Assembly (NCBI GenBank): GCA_016808115.1
Contig: JAEQBH010000733.1
Location: forward strand, 1,550,001 to 1,614,000
Direction: 5' to 3'
Source of the DNA: Tetrastigma voinierianum
Lineage: Eukaryota > Streptophyta > Magnoliopsida > Vitales > Vitaceae
DNA length: 64,000 nt
Position numbers and translations under genes: made by a program
In this document: positions 33,901-45,769 of the stretch, one piece after another
Numbering within the stretch: the first letter of the stretch is position 1
Layout of the letters: every line of letters begins with the position of its first letter
The notes under the pieces: model-generated
What the model was told of the DNA's origin: nothing
The model's database searches: none
What the model saw: only the letters and a program-made list of their open reading frames with translations

Positions 33901-35583
33901 TGTAAAACTCGAGAAAATTTTAATTTTTTGAAAAAGGGTAAAATGGTAATTTTGGTCAAAATCCGGAAATTTTCTAGATCTCGGATGACTAAACGGACTT
34001 CACCATTAGAATTGTCACACGAAATTTAGCTATCACGTCGAATTTTGTCAAATTTCGAGACAGTCGGAATTTCACGTCTTTCGAGGCCTGGCGTTAGGTC
34101 TTAATATGGCGAACTGTGAGAAATGCAGCGTGATGAGAGGCATGTGATGTGACGAGGAGCCGCTTTAATATATTAATGTGTGACACATGTCGGATGAATA
34201 GTGAGAGGATAATGAATAAATGACTTATGTTAAGCCATGTGTCAGTAGTCACTTAAGTCAGAGCAATGAACAAAGGGAATAAATGAAAAGAAAAAAAAGA
34301 ACATCTCCTCTTTTGTTTGGCCTGGTATTCGGCAGTGAGAGGAGAAAACAGATTTTAGAGAGAGAAAGTCCACATTATCTCTAAATTTCCCGGTGATCGG
34401 ACCGTCGAATCCCGGTGAGCCAAGAGGCAAAGTTGCTCCCTATTGCAAGAGCTATGCGTGGGTACCGATTTTATGGAGTTTCAACAAACTCCAGAAGGTA
34501 GGGGTTTTCTCCTACTTGTTTTATTCCTTGGCTAAGAGCCATTTTGATGGATAGGGATATTCTGAGGCATGAAAGGCCGTGTTTTCAGTTCCAGAGATCG
34601 GGATTGAGTGAGAAAATCCCTGATGTGGTCGTGAATATTTTTGAGACCTAGGGTTGTATTGTTCACGTGATCTTGTGTGTGGTTTGTGTTACTTGGACTG
34701 TATGAATTGCTTAAATTGTTTATTAGCCTATGTGAGCTAATTTTTGTGTTATTGCTATGAATGAATAACATGTTGTGTGTTAATTTTTGTTAATATATGC
34801 ATGCTTGATGTATTAACATGAATTGTTGTGAATTGGCATATTGCATTTCACATGTGCACGGGGCATCTAGGGTCAAATAGGTGTGAGTGCATAACATGAA
34901 TTAAATAGGAGGTTGTCAAAATAAGAATTTTATCGGAAAGTCGTCCAGAAAATTTGTGTTGAAATTGTCAATGATTCCGTCGGAGAAGACTATGAATTGT
35001 TTACGAGAGTCATGACAAAATTCACCTTGGAGGATTGTCAGCGATATTTATATCGGTTGCTCACAAAATAAAACAAATATTTTGTTTGGAAATGGTTTTA
35101 TACATGGCATAAGCATGTGAGGGAGTCGGTGAGGATTGAGATGTAGGATTGGGCATGGAGCATTCAGTAGGAATCATGAATTTGAATGTGTTTGGTTGCC
35201 ATTAGATGTGCACTTAGGTGAAGTAACCCATGTAGGGAATTCAACTCTTTTGGGCATTACTCACCACAATAGATGAAGGTATTTCGGGTATAGGGAGTGT
35301 TCGAACTGACGCTCATTAGAATACTTTTGAGAAGAAAGCCGACATGTGGCTTTGATTACTTTTTTGTAAAATATGTATGAAATATTACAATTGAAACATG
35401 TTTGTATTAAGAGTGATGTAACAACTTTTGAAAATATTGTAATATAGTTAGATATATTTTGGTGAGTATGTTGTGTAGGCTAATGTGACCATTTTTACTC
35501 ATGTATAGGTCCCATGATATGAATGACGAGGTTTTCCGTGGGTTAGCGTTGGTCAGCGGACACCAAGGGAAATGGGCGTCACA
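33901..35583 (+). mobile_element. Solo LTR (1.68 kb) with target duplication CCTTT
   Basis: Begins TGTAAAACTCGAG and ends GGGCGTCACA, flanked by CCTTT at 33896-33900 and 35584-35588. There is no internal sequence. It belongs to the same family as the LTR at 152-2035; shared blocks include TTTTCTAGATCTCGGATGAC, GACTTATGTTAAGCCATGTG-like and GGAGTTTCAACAAACTCC. The leader with GAAGGTAGGGG suggests plus orientation. It interrupts the zinc knuckle of the host copia element and is therefore younger than it. Confidence 0.95.
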
Positions 35584-35588
35584 CCTTT

Positions 35589-36400
35589 TTGGAAAACGCT
35601 TATTTTTCCTTCTTGATATAAACTGAGGTGTGGTATTCTACCTTTCCCCTTCTGATTTGATTTAAGAGTGTAAGTGCGAGATGTGTCGATCCTTTTGTTC
35701 TTCCCCCAAAATTTGTAGTCAACATCGCACTTTCTTGATTCAATCACGAGCCTCTTATTTCTTGAACACACATGGTCATTAATTCATTGATTATTATTTA
35801 TATATCATGTATTATATGAGATCTTAAAAGGCCCATATTGATGAGGAAGAGCGTTCAGAATAAAGTGCACTAGGAAGGACTCTGACATATCTATCCCAAG
35901 TTTCTTAAGTTGAGTTGTGATGTCCCTCATCTGCATGATGTGCTCACGCACACCCACAACATGCAGTAATCTGAATGGAAGAGAACTTCATTATTAGAGA
36001 TTACCAAAGCTTTGTTTGAAGTGGTGTTAGCCCGCGGCTTTTAGAAAATCATGGACCTTATCGTATTGCTCATGAAACCCATATCTTGGTAGTGATTTTG
36101 TCTTAATGAACGATACGAGTCGATTGGATCCTTAAGCTACAAAATGGCGCTGACTTCGGCAAATTATTAACAATACGCGCCATACGGTGGTTAGTTTTCA
36201 TATGGCATAATCGATGTCCATATACATGGTGAAGAAATCCTTTCTTTCCATATTTTATCGTTGTCACCCACAAGTTCTAGAATGTCTGAAATTGCATATC
36301 AATGTAACTAAGCGAGGTTGAGATACTCATAAAAAGTCTAAGAAACATGTTAGATTTGAGGCTTATATCACTAATTGCATGTGTTACCAATGTAAAACAC
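35589..36400 (-). pseudogene. Copia gag, distal to the solo LTR
   Basis: Minus-strand frames show REHIMQMRDITTQLKKLG, SESFLVHFILNALPHQYGPF and ISYNT. This is the UBN2 gag domain typical of copia elements of this type (about 35960-35820). A linker with CSRNKRLVIESRKC and a lysine-rich run follow toward the knuckle. The N-terminal third of gag is decayed between 36100 and 36400. Confidence 0.85.
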
Positions 36401-37309
36401 GCACTAAACTATACCTAATTTAATAAAGATTACCTGTGGACAAAATCTTTATTTAATTAGTTCTCTTTAACTTTATGATAGAAATTTCATTAGTTCTCTT
36501 TAACTTTATTTAATTAGTTCTCTTTAACTTTATTTAATTAGTTCTCTTTCTCTTTAATTAGTAACCTAGTAAACGGATAGGTACATGCATTTATATACAC
36601 CAGGAAAGTCCCCAGGTAAGTGGAGGGTCCTAGCGGTCCGCAATAACCACTAGCGTTGAGCTCTTATCGTCCATATCAAGACTTTCCTAGATATGTATAG
36701 TCCCACCTGAGAGTACCATAATGTTCAAGTTTAACCACTATATAGTTTGCATTTCTATCCTTAAAGATAAAAGTACCAAATTATGTACCAATTCATAATT
36801 CACGTGGGTAAATTATGAAAATAATCTAGCAGCTCATCATAATTAATTATATAAATATAACAAAATTTCCTATGGGATAAATTTTATTATATTAAGAATA
36901 ATTAATTACAAGTTTATGTCTCATTCTTTATGTAATCTTAACTTAATAAATAATTTTAATTAATTAAAGATGTTGTGGCTATTCCCTAACTAACCAAAAT
37001 TATATTGATCACATAGACATTTTATAAGTATTTAGTTGTGCTTTCTAACTTAGGCACTAAACTTATGTATAATATCAAATTTTATTGAATAACATAATTA
37101 AACCATCCTATTATGCTATAAAAATTGTATAATTAATCATAATTATCACACACAATTTGATTTCATACAAAAGAATCAAAGCATAAATAATACATTCAGG
37201 CATGAGAAAGCCTTAAAATTTGTAAATTTTATTAGTATTATTCTTAAATAAACATGATTTGAGCAATGAATACAAAAACATATAAAAATTAAACATATAA
37301 ATACTTTAA

Positions 37310-37385
37310 CACACAAGCCAAGTTGGCTTGGTGAAAAAGTTATTCTTAGTTGAACCTTTGGTCGTAGGTTAATCTTTTAAGCTAA
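37310..37385 (+). repeat. Candidate tRNA-derived SINE head
   Basis: TTGGCTTGGTGAA resembles an A box. GGTCGTAGGTTAATC, about 35 bases on, resembles a mutated B box. No poly-A or target duplication was fixed. Confidence 0.35.
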
Positions 37386-37556
37386 TTAAAAGTGGCTTGA
37401 TTCTAAACTAGGTCCAAACCCTTAAGGCTTTCCAACAAGCCTGCTTAATATTGTTGAAGCCGAAGAATAAAACCTTTTCATATAGGCCCAAATACTATTT
37501 ATTTATTTTAAAGGTTGTCTTCTTCATATAGGACTTCCATGAGAACCAGAAATATG

Positions 37557-37856
37557 ATTTTTTTTTATTGGCAGTTTGTTGTTATAGAATCATAAAAAAC
37601 ACATTGAATCAAATATAAAGGTGATTTAATGATTCTAAAACAATTAAAAAAACCAAAACCAGAAGATCCAGAATTCTAGAAAAATGAGATCATGTATTGC
37701 AAATGTATTTTTTTTTCTTGGCAGTTTGATGTTATATAATCATAAAATACACATTGAATAAAATATAAAGGTGATTTAATGATTCTAAAACAATTAAAAA
37801 ACCAAAACCAAAAGATCCAGAATTCTGGAAAAAATGAGATCTTGTACTGCAAATAA
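37557..37856. repeat. 150-bp tandem duplication
   Basis: GGCAGTTTG begins at the same phase in both copies, 150 bases apart (37570 and 37720). Both continue through AAAGGTGATTTAATGATTCT and GATCCAGAATTCT. The copies are about 90% alike by eye. Confidence 0.92.
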
Positions 37857-37915
37857 TTTTTTTTTTAGGAATGTAAAACTTGCAGAATAAATATCTAGGG
37901 CAGAGGTTCAATCAT

Positions 37916-37927
37916 GCTCTGATACCA
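37916..37927 (-). promoter_or_regulatory. Primer binding site of the copia element
   Basis: TGGTATCAGAGC on the minus strand, complementary to the initiator tRNA-Met 3' end and standard for plant copia elements. It starts two bases inside the 5' LTR. Confidence 0.93.
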
Positions 37928-37929
37928 AA

Positions 37930-38267
37930 TGCTAGTTGCATATACATCATCCTAAACATATTTATAATATGAAAACATGAAAAGAAATAGGATCTTACAT
38001 ACCTCCAGTAATTGATTTTTTGAAAGCTTGAACCTTTTTACTTTCTCTTACTTTGCTCTCTTGAATTGATGAAATTCTCAAAGAATGAATGAAGTTTTTG
38101 ATGTGATAAAGCAATAAGAGAGGACCTCTTTATATAGTAGTTTTTCCATCAAGAACTATAATTGTTTTGCTTCTGAAAGGTTATCACTTTAAACTTAAAA
38201 TTTCAAAGTTTCAAAAGTTAAAACTTTTCACATTTGTACCATTTCAAAATCATATAAAACCTTACAT
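37930..38267 (-). mobile_element. 5' LTR of the copia element
   Basis: Plus-strand ends TGCTAGTTGCATATAC and AACCTTACA match the 29974-30343 copy. A TATA-like CTATATAAAG (minus) lies at about 38128-38137 and is the likely promoter. The differences between the two LTRs show the insertion is not recent. Confidence 0.93.
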
Positions 38268-38499
38268 ATAAACCATGTATTTTTTTTTTTTTATGTTAAG
38301 GTATTATCATTTAAGTTGAATAATTATGTAAAATAGAAATAAAAATAAAATGAAACGAGAGAAAATACATCAAAAGTGTAGTGATCACAATAAAGATTTT
38401 ATACAAACTTATTGAATGTATTGTTAGCATAAACACTTCTTATAATTTTTTTTTGTTACATGTACAAACGAAGAGCTTCATATCCCCAAGAAACAGGAA

Positions 38500-40640
38500 T
38501 TAAGAAAAAGGAATGGGAGTGACCCGAACAGGTGGAGGCCACACCGCCGAATCATCGGTTCTTGTCCATCCCGGCATCGGCCGGAGGCTCCCGTCATCCA
38601 AGTCGATGACTCGGATATCATTCCCCCCTTTTTTCCCCTCCCATAGATGATTCGTATAATTGTCGGTATAATATATAATGTTTCCCTTTGCTACCTGGGA
38701 TATCATGGCATGAGAATGACGATGCTTCGTTGTGTCCTAGAAACAAAACCTCGTCTCCTATCCCGTCCATGGAAACAACCCAGGTTTGTTTTATTTTCTG
38801 TCCATCTATGCCCCCAAGTGGGATCAGGATCTATTTCTTCCGTTTCATCGTACCTTTGAACCATCGCCAGCTCACCTGACTTCATCTCTACAACAAGATA
38901 GAGCAAACCAAGGTAAAGCTCCTCCTCGTCAAAGGGGTGGCGCAACCTCAGTAATGTACGGATATGCACAACTCAGGTGAACAGCGAAAAGTCTTCCACC
39001 AAGTCCTAATTAAGTGTAGAATTCCCTATTAAAGTATATAACATCATAAAATTCCTCCATACGGCCGTCGTCGGGAGTAGCGCGGGACCATCCCCTGTCT
39101 CCACTTCTACAAAAGGACAAGCCACAGTATTCGCCGGCGATGGCCATGGCAGTGAAATCAGTAGTATTAGGACACGTTGAGAAGACGATCCTGTTAATGT
39201 AGTGATCCCGCATATCAGCAGAGTCCCTGGTTGACATTCTCCTTGAAAGGTATGGTATGTAATCCAAGTACTCTGGATCGGTCCTCGGTTCCATGTATTC
39301 TATTACATCCGATAAAGTATGGATAGGTGGGAGTTCGAATTGAGCTCTAGTAAGCCCCAACATTTACTTTGCCAACCAACTTCAACCAATGTAAATTACC
39401 AATCCACTTATTCCATTGCAAATTAAATTTTTGATTGTTTATATATAATCATTTACTGACGATAATTATAACAGTAGATATGCATCGACAAAAATATTTT
39501 TACGACAGATTTAAACCGTTATAAAAGTTATTGTTGTTATACAAATATAAAATATATTCATCGTATCTTTTTGATAAATATGATATTAACTAGTGACAAA
39601 ACCTAATTATTTTTTTTAGGTTCATATGTATTTATGCAAAACCTTTTTTTTCTTATCCATTTAAAAAAATAATGGTATAAATGAAAATTAATTAATAATC
39701 ATCAAATTATTGATAGAAATAATAGATAATTTATATAAAAATAATAGAAAATATTTTAGATTTTTTTTTGTTTAAAAAATTGAAATATGTATGATATAAT
39801 TTTTGACATCTAATCATAATTTTTAGTATTTTTTTGAGATCTTAATATTTAGTATTTAAAAATAAATATTATAGAAATTTAATAAACTTTAATCAAATAT
39901 AAAAAAGTTATGATAAGTTTATAAATATATTTTATTTTAAATATTTATAATTTTATTCATAAGATTATACTTATTTATATTTAATAATTACATAAATTTT
40001 ATAATAATTAAAATTAATATATATATATATATACTCTTATTATATATATATTTTAATAAATTTGTATACTCTTATTAATATTACAAATCATGAAGTTAGC
40101 ATAGTGGTAGAATTGCTTCTTTCTATTCTTAAGGTTAAGGAAAGGGTTAAGGTTATAAAGTATCATCCATGTCCAGCAAATCACAATCCTGAAATGGTTT
40201 AAAAACTTTTTTATCGAATTTTATTATTTGTATTTCCAACTAATTAAATATGTTGGTAATAGTGACGGTCAAAATCTATTTGATAGTTAGTCGATAAAAA
40301 TCATTTATTAGTGATAGAAAATTTCCATTAAAAGACTTTTAACAACACACCTTTCCCGACTACTCTCCATCAGAAATATTTGTCACTAAATATTTATCTC
40401 AATAGTAAGTATCAGTGGGGGAAAGCGATTTTTCTTGTAGTGATGGGATGATCCTCAGACGACCTTGCCTCACAATTCCAGCAGCTCCAATTGGTAGACC
40501 TTGTTTTCGAAAAGGGTTAAGGAAGCCACGGCCTGTGGTGGTTTCATCCGGGTATATATATATGGGGTGCATGTCTATGGTACGTAGGACAGAACTCATC
40601 CGAGCATGGTCTCTTTTCCTTTCCTTAGTTCCTTAATGCA
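38500..40640 (-). pseudogene. F-box/DUF295 pseudogene, copy 1 (F-box deleted)
   Basis: Collinear with the copy at 58997-60186. The N-terminal remnant at 40640-40442 shows MHPIYIYPDETTTGRGF and a KQGLPIGAAGI stretch. Compared with copy 2, about 80 bases covering the F-box proper and about 20 further bases (the VCVAW part) are missing. A CACTA-like insertion (39391-40441) separates this from the central part (LTRAQFELPPIHTLSDVIEY, 39363-39010). The C-terminal DUF295 part (38980-38500) reads SGELAMVQRYDE, then GNIIYYTDNYTNHLWE, DIRVIDLDDGSLRPMPGW and WPPPV, with frame changes. F-box proteins of this kind are thought to be ubiquitin-ligase substrate adaptors. Function here is excluded by the breaks. 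Confidence 0.88.
39391..40441. mobile_element. CACTA-like non-autonomous insertion in the F-box pseudogene
   Basis: The right end reads TTTTTCTTGTAGTG, the inverse complement of the CACTACAAGAAAAA terminus of CACTA transposons, and directly abuts F-box sequence (ATGGGATGATCC). Homology to the gene also stops near 39390 on the left. A matching left terminus could not be located, so it may be degraded. The interior is AT-rich and non-coding. A tRNA-like GTTAGCATAGTGGTAGAAT stretch occurs near 40096. Confidence 0.6.
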
Positions 40641-41286
40641 GTTACCTGAAAACAATATAGTAATTTGTTAAAGTTTTGTTGATTAAGTTATTGTTAAATA
40701 AATGGTTTATTTAGTTCTTTTGTTCTAGGATGGGCATACTAAGAAAACAAAGATCGAATTCTTATAAAAATAGTGTAAATGAAAAACCAGGATCAACTTT
40801 TTATAAGAACGTAGCATTATAACATGATATATAAAAGTGAATGATGAAAACGATGATTTGTGATAAAACTCAAAGTTAACACGAATTTAGATTTATCAAA
40901 TAATAGCTTTATACAGATTAAATATATGAGATGTAGATTCAAGGAGACATAAAAAACTAAGATTTTTGAATTAAATAATTAAATCTTGAGGATTTCAAAT
41001 TAATTTAATCTCATAACTTTACCTATAAGTAACAAAAGAAAAGGTTATCGAAAAGTTAACATATATAATTATTACACATAAGTTTTTCGCCGTCCTAGAA
41101 GTAATTTATGTCAGATCCTCAATTAATCTTGAACTCAAGAGGATAATCATTATTTCTATCGTGATTCAAGGCTTTAGAACAGGACAAAAATCCTTTGTGT
41201 ATGGAATATTAAAATAAAAATTGTACCAAGCAAGTATTTTAATACAAATAATTTAGATGCATAAATTATCACGGTTACCTACATAT
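40641..41286. other. Upstream flank of F-box copy 1
   Basis: AT-rich DNA between the pseudogene start and the Tat-type element. No coding or element structure seen. Confidence 0.5.
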
Positions 41287-41959
41287 TGTGGGTACCATGG
41301 CTTTTGGATCATGGCTTGTGGTTCATGGCTTTTGGCCCAACATTCTTACTCAGAAGGTCCAAACAGATCAAAGCTCAAAGGAGGACCAAGTATCCCTACA
41401 CGTACACGGATCTAGGCCTGAAGTCCCGTTTGTGAACTATCGATCTATGAGTCTAGAGCATGTCCTCTTCTAGTTGAGCGCACGTCCTCTTTAGTACGTT
41501 GGCCATCGTACATACCAGAAGGTGGCTAGCCCGATGATTTCCCGGCTAATCCCTTGCAGTTTAAGAACATATTCTCCCACAAACCTCGTACGTAACCGCC
41601 CTTAAAATGATTAACCGATCGTTGAGGCAGAAGACTCGGACAACTTAGTTATTCAAAAGGAAAAACGGTTGACGTGCAAGTGAAGCGCTTACCTCTCTTC
41701 CATTTGGAAACCCGATCACCGTTTTCAAAAGCGTGGATCATCGTCAGCTAGCACGTAAATAAGAAACCCAAATCTTGAAAGGTATGTGAAAATATATGCC
41801 TACAAAATTGACATTTTTAGACTCTCCATCTCTCTTTCTAACTTAAGCATTGGAGAGCCGGCCGGCACACCACCGCCAATGCCTTGTTTGTTTTGCAGGA
41901 TCTTGTTGCTAGGTTCATGCCTCGACGATCCGGAGACTCTGAGAATCCGAGAGTCAACA
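41287..41959 (+). mobile_element. 5' LTR of the Tat-like element
   Basis: Starts near TGTGGGTACCATGG and ends GAGTCAACA. Shared with the right LTR: GAACATATTCTCCC, CTTCCATTTGGAAAC, ATGTGAAAATATATGC, GACTCTCCATCTC and ATGCCTTGTTTGTT. Confidence 0.85.
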
Positions 41960-41960
41960 A

Positions 41961-41978
41961 TTGACGCCGTCTATGGGA
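41961..41978 (+). promoter_or_regulatory. Primer binding site of the Tat-like element
   Basis: TTGACGCCGTCTATGGGA differs by two bases from the TTGGCGCCGTCTGTGGGA site characteristic of Tat-lineage elements and begins two bases after the LTR. Confidence 0.8.
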
Positions 41979-42091
41979 TCGACTAAGTAAAGTGGCATCG
42001 GCGGCGTGCGAGGGCTTCATGTTTATCAAGCGATCCTCGCACGAGATTGATGGATTCTTGCTCATTCATCCTTTTGTCAGATCCTGTCGCT

Positions 42092-43660
42092 ATGGCCAAC
42101 AATCCAACAAACCAATCCCTTGAAGACCAATTCCTTCGCTGGCGTCAGGATATGGAGACGAGGCAAGAAGAATAGGCAGAACCCGGTCATTTGGTAAAGT
42201 CGTGCGACCATCTGCGGTAAGCGATAAACGCGAGGCTCATTTGGAAGGAGATCGGGTTGAAAATGCATGAGAGAGTAGCCACCTTGCACCCCCGATAAAA
42301 CAAAATAAGCGGATCTATCTGGCTGAAGCGGCGTGGCGCGGCAACGGATGACGAGTTATCTTACGGTAGCTCTCGGCTGCGATATGTCACCCACTAACGA
42401 ACAGCGTGGAAGGCGAGATCAGGAAGAGGCCCCCACGTTCAGCCGTGCATCGTGGCGCCACCTCGTCGAGAGTGCGGAGAGAGTTCAGTAGAAGAGCGGC
42501 GGTCGGGCAAGCCCTTGAAAATATACCCATGTGGCATAGGGGTGTAGCACCGTCACTTCCGTTCGTGTATCCTACATTTGGGGTTGCACTAGCCTCGTAC
42601 ATGCCTGCACCCACCATTGTCCTGGGACCAGAAGACATGCTATCCTCCCCGTTGGGCCAGCATATCTTAAGCTACGAGGCCAGCGTGGCTTTGTCTATCT
42701 TGTCGTTTCCATGTATATGATGGCTCTCGACCACAGTATGACCACATGCTACACTTGATCAATGATGATATACTCCCGTCTGGGAGGCGATGCTTTATTA
42801 TCTGATGTTCCTAGCAGCTTGAGGGCAGCTAAGCTTGGTTCCATAAACAGCGGAGGGTCTCTCATTTCGTTCCCAGTGAGTTATTAGAGCGGCATTGTTT
42901 CCACAATACTTGTGCTTAGTTTTACGGCCAGGAGAGAAACATTAGTTCTCTCTGAAACCATCTTGAGCGGGAAGATGAGTCAGTGACCGATCTGCCAAGA
43001 GATTTGGGAATGAATCCGACCTATTGATTCATATAGTATGGATCACGGTCCTCGAATTTCCCGAAGGGCTTTGGGCCAACCACACCCCCATTCTTCCCTT
43101 TCGCTATCCTGGATCAGCTTGCGTAATAGAAAGAATTATGCAGACGGCGGATAAATATTCGACACTGAAGATAACATTGAGCGCCTCTCGAGACCATGAC
43201 TGATTACGACCACAGCGGCCAACCGACCAGCAAAGGTGTCGAACCAAAGGGGAGCAAGAACCAAAAACGCTCTTGAGACTAATCAGAAAGAAAGAGGGAA
43301 CCCCCGTAGTTTACCCCTTTGAACATCTCATATGACAAACTTCTTCTGCTCATCCGGGATCACCTCGACTTTAAATGGCCCACGCCCATTCAGTCAAACC
43401 TCGCATAGCACAACCAGTCCTTGAGGTGTGTGTCTACCACAGGGACCACGGGCACGAGATCAACCGATGTGGAAGCCTGAAGTTTATGGTGGAAAAGTTA
43501 ATCAGCGTGCAACTTAGAGACATATTAGGAGGCAGTCGAATTGTAGTAAAGGCGCCCCACACAACGGTCCGAAAGAATAGGCTGTCGAATGAGCCGCTTC
43601 GAAACACCATTACCATCAACTACATAATGGGCGGCGCGGTTGACGATTAGTATCAATCTA
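42092..43660 (+). pseudogene. Tat-like gag
   Basis: ATG at 42092 opens MANNPTNQSLEDQFLRWRQD and is stopped about 20 codons on. The middle is badly decayed. Near the C-terminus, 43318-43380 reads like YTPL...RDHLDFKWP. At 43420-43500 CVYHRDHGHEINRC keeps the Cys/His spacing of the modified knuckle typical of Tat gag. INYIMGG near 43617 matches the stretch before the protease. Confidence 0.75.
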
Positions 43661-43699
43661 AGCGCCAGAAGAAAAGGCTGTTGAACACAGCCACCATAC

Positions 43700-44160
43700 G
43701 GGCCCAGATAAACACCGTCCACGCCCGGCTTGGCCCCGTGAGCAATCCGGTGTCGGCGGTCTTCCGCGATAGCAGATCACAGGGTCATTGCGCCACACCA
43801 TGATGCACTTGTACTTACTTTATGTTATCGATAGTTTTGATGCCTGGTAGTAGACGGCGAGCGGCTGATATGTTGCAATTGCACGCCTTGGACGGATAAA
43901 CATTTTCGCCCAGACGAGGTTGAGTTCGGCTAGCGAATCCTATCCGACCAGCCCAGGCGACCACGGTGTGATAGGTGACATTACTCCGGAGTCGAGACGA
44001 GGCTCGTGGTCACAAGTAAAGTTACGTTGTCGGTTAACCGAAGACTGAGCCTGTACAACGCCATTGTTGGTCGAGCATGGCTACATGTAATGAAAGCCGT
44101 GCCATCCACCTACCATCAAATTATCAGCTATCTGCCTAGCGTTGGGTAAGTTGATATTTT
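43700..44160 (+). pseudogene. Tat-like aspartic protease remnant
   Basis: The active site is not readable. The C-terminal block is: LYNAIVGRAWLHVMKAVPST followed by YHQ (44051-44130), which corresponds to the ILGR flap-end region of Tat proteases. Earlier parts are scrambled. Confidence 0.65.
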
Positions 44161-44399
44161 AAGTAACTTGACTAAGCGGCCTAAGCGGTGCTACCAATTG
44201 TCGGTCTGCGGGGCGTGAGAAAGCAGCTCCGCAGTGCGACCCTCGAGACCTAGGCTTTAGAATAGCAACTACAGATCGCCGCCCAGGCATAGGTGGAAGA
44301 CAGGGAGCAATTGGCCATTGACCCCCTAGAATCGATGCCCTTGCCTGAACTAAATAAATCTACCTACATTAGTTCCCTTCGATCCGATGCGAAGAAAGA

Positions 44400-45750
44400 A
44401 CAAATATGACAGGTTTTGCTCCAGAATATGGACGTTTTCTCCTAGACTTACTCAGACATGACCGACATTAACCACATATATGTCTCTCACAAACTAAATA
44501 TCATTTCATCGGCCAGGCTGGTCAGACAGAAAATGAGGCGTTTCCACCCAGACCGACATCAGGTTATTCAAACGGAAGTGGATAATCTTTTGGAAGCAGG
44601 ATTCATCAAAGAAATAAAGTACCCGAAGTGGCTGGCCAACGTAGTGGTAGTTTTGAAAAAAAAGGGAAAATGGAGAGTGTGCGTGGACCCCCAAAAGACA
44701 ACTTCCCTCTACCCCTGATAGACTAGATCGTTGATGCTTCAGCCGAGCATGGGATGTTTTCGTCCTGGACGCCTTCTCAGGATATCATCAAATACCCATG
44801 CATCATTTGGACGCGGAGAAAACAACCTTCATCACCCCGCACGACCTGTTCTGCTACAACGTGATTCCGTTTGGCTTAAAGAATCTTGGAAGTGACTTAT
44901 TGGGGTTAGTGACCAAGATGTTCATGCCCGCCCAGTTGGAAGAACCATGGAGTTTATATTGATGACATCTTTGGTAAAGTCGAACGCCGGGACCATCGCG
45001 TACGCCTTGAAGGCTTTTGAACTCCTAAGGGCATACGGTATGAAGCTCAACCCTTCAAAATGCGCCTTCGGAGTCAGCGCGAGCCAATTCTTGGATTTCA
45101 TGGTGACTCAGAGGGGTATCGAAGCCAACCCCGCTCAACTTAAAGCTATTATGGAGTCCCTGGCTCCCACCTCTAAAAAGGGAGTACAACAGTTAACTGG
45201 CCGATTGGCCGCCCTGGGGCAGTTCATCTCTCGGTTTACAGACCGTCTGAAGCCATTCTTTTCTACCCTCAAGGAGGCCAACTGGACCGGGTGGAATGAT
45301 GAATGTGATGAAGCCCTCATAGCTATCAAATAGTATCTTGAAGAACCTCTAGTCCTTACTAGTTCGGAAGCCGACGAAACACTCTTCGTGTACCTAGTAG
45401 TTTCAGATATGTTAGTGAGTGTTGTCCTATTCAAGGAAGATGAGAATAAAAAGCAAAGGCCCAATATTTTTTATCAGCAAGTCCTTAGCGAAATGTATGG
45501 CTTACGAAATCTGACCACCTCGAACAGGCGACATTAGCTCTCTAGGTAGCAACGAAGAAGCTCCACCCATACTTCTAGGCGCACTCCATGGTTGTGCTAA
45601 TTAACCTTCCTCTTTGGTGCACCATTCACAACCCTGACTTATCCGGGAGGATGGCTCGATGGGCGATTGAATTGAGCGAATTCAGTATTCATTACAAGCC
45701 AAGACTGGCTAAAAAAGGATAGGTTATGACAGATTTTCTAGCAGAAATCC
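44400..45750 (+). pseudogene. Tat-like reverse transcriptase and RNase H
   Basis: An open stretch at 44458-44718 gives DINHIYVSHKLNI, VRQKMRRFHPDRHQVI, VDNLLEAGFIKEIKYPKWLA and KKGKWRVCVD, the RT fingers. Other frames add DAFSGYHQIPMHHLDAEKT and IPFGLKN. The catalytic box YIDD lies at 44955-44966. A second open part (44947-45333) gives YGMKLNPSKCAFGVSASQFL and LTGRLAALGQFISRF. RNase H traces follow, ending WAIELSEFSIHYKPRLAKKG and MTDFLAEIP near 45750. Frameshifts and stops separate the blocks. Confidence 0.88.
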
Positions 45751-45769
45751 CCTAATATGGAACGAGCCA

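Larger units (their letters stand above)
36401..37915 (-). other. Long AT-rich leader between copia PBS and gag
   Basis: About 1.5 kb with no reading frame of note. It carries a short TTTAATTAGTTCTCTTTAAC repeat (36450-36560, three to four units), a tRNA-like candidate at 37310-37385 and a 150-base tandem duplication (37557-37856). The length is unusual for a copia leader and may include unrecognised insertions. Confidence 0.6.
29974..38267 (-). mobile_element. Complete-ended Ty1-copia element, minus strand
   Basis: LTRs lie at 29974-30343 and 37930-38267. The target duplication TATAA is at 29969-29973 and 38268-38272. A PBS (37916-37927) and polypurine tract (30344-30355) sit in the right places. 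Gag, protease, integrase, RT and RNase H follow in copia order on the minus strand, all broken by frameshifts. A 1.68-kb solo LTR interrupts it at 33896-35588. Confidence 0.95.

Noticed and set aside
40090..40150. A functional tRNA gene suggested by GTTAGCATAGTGGTAG
   Set aside because: Only the A-box-like part is present; no proper B box or cloverleaf could be drawn.
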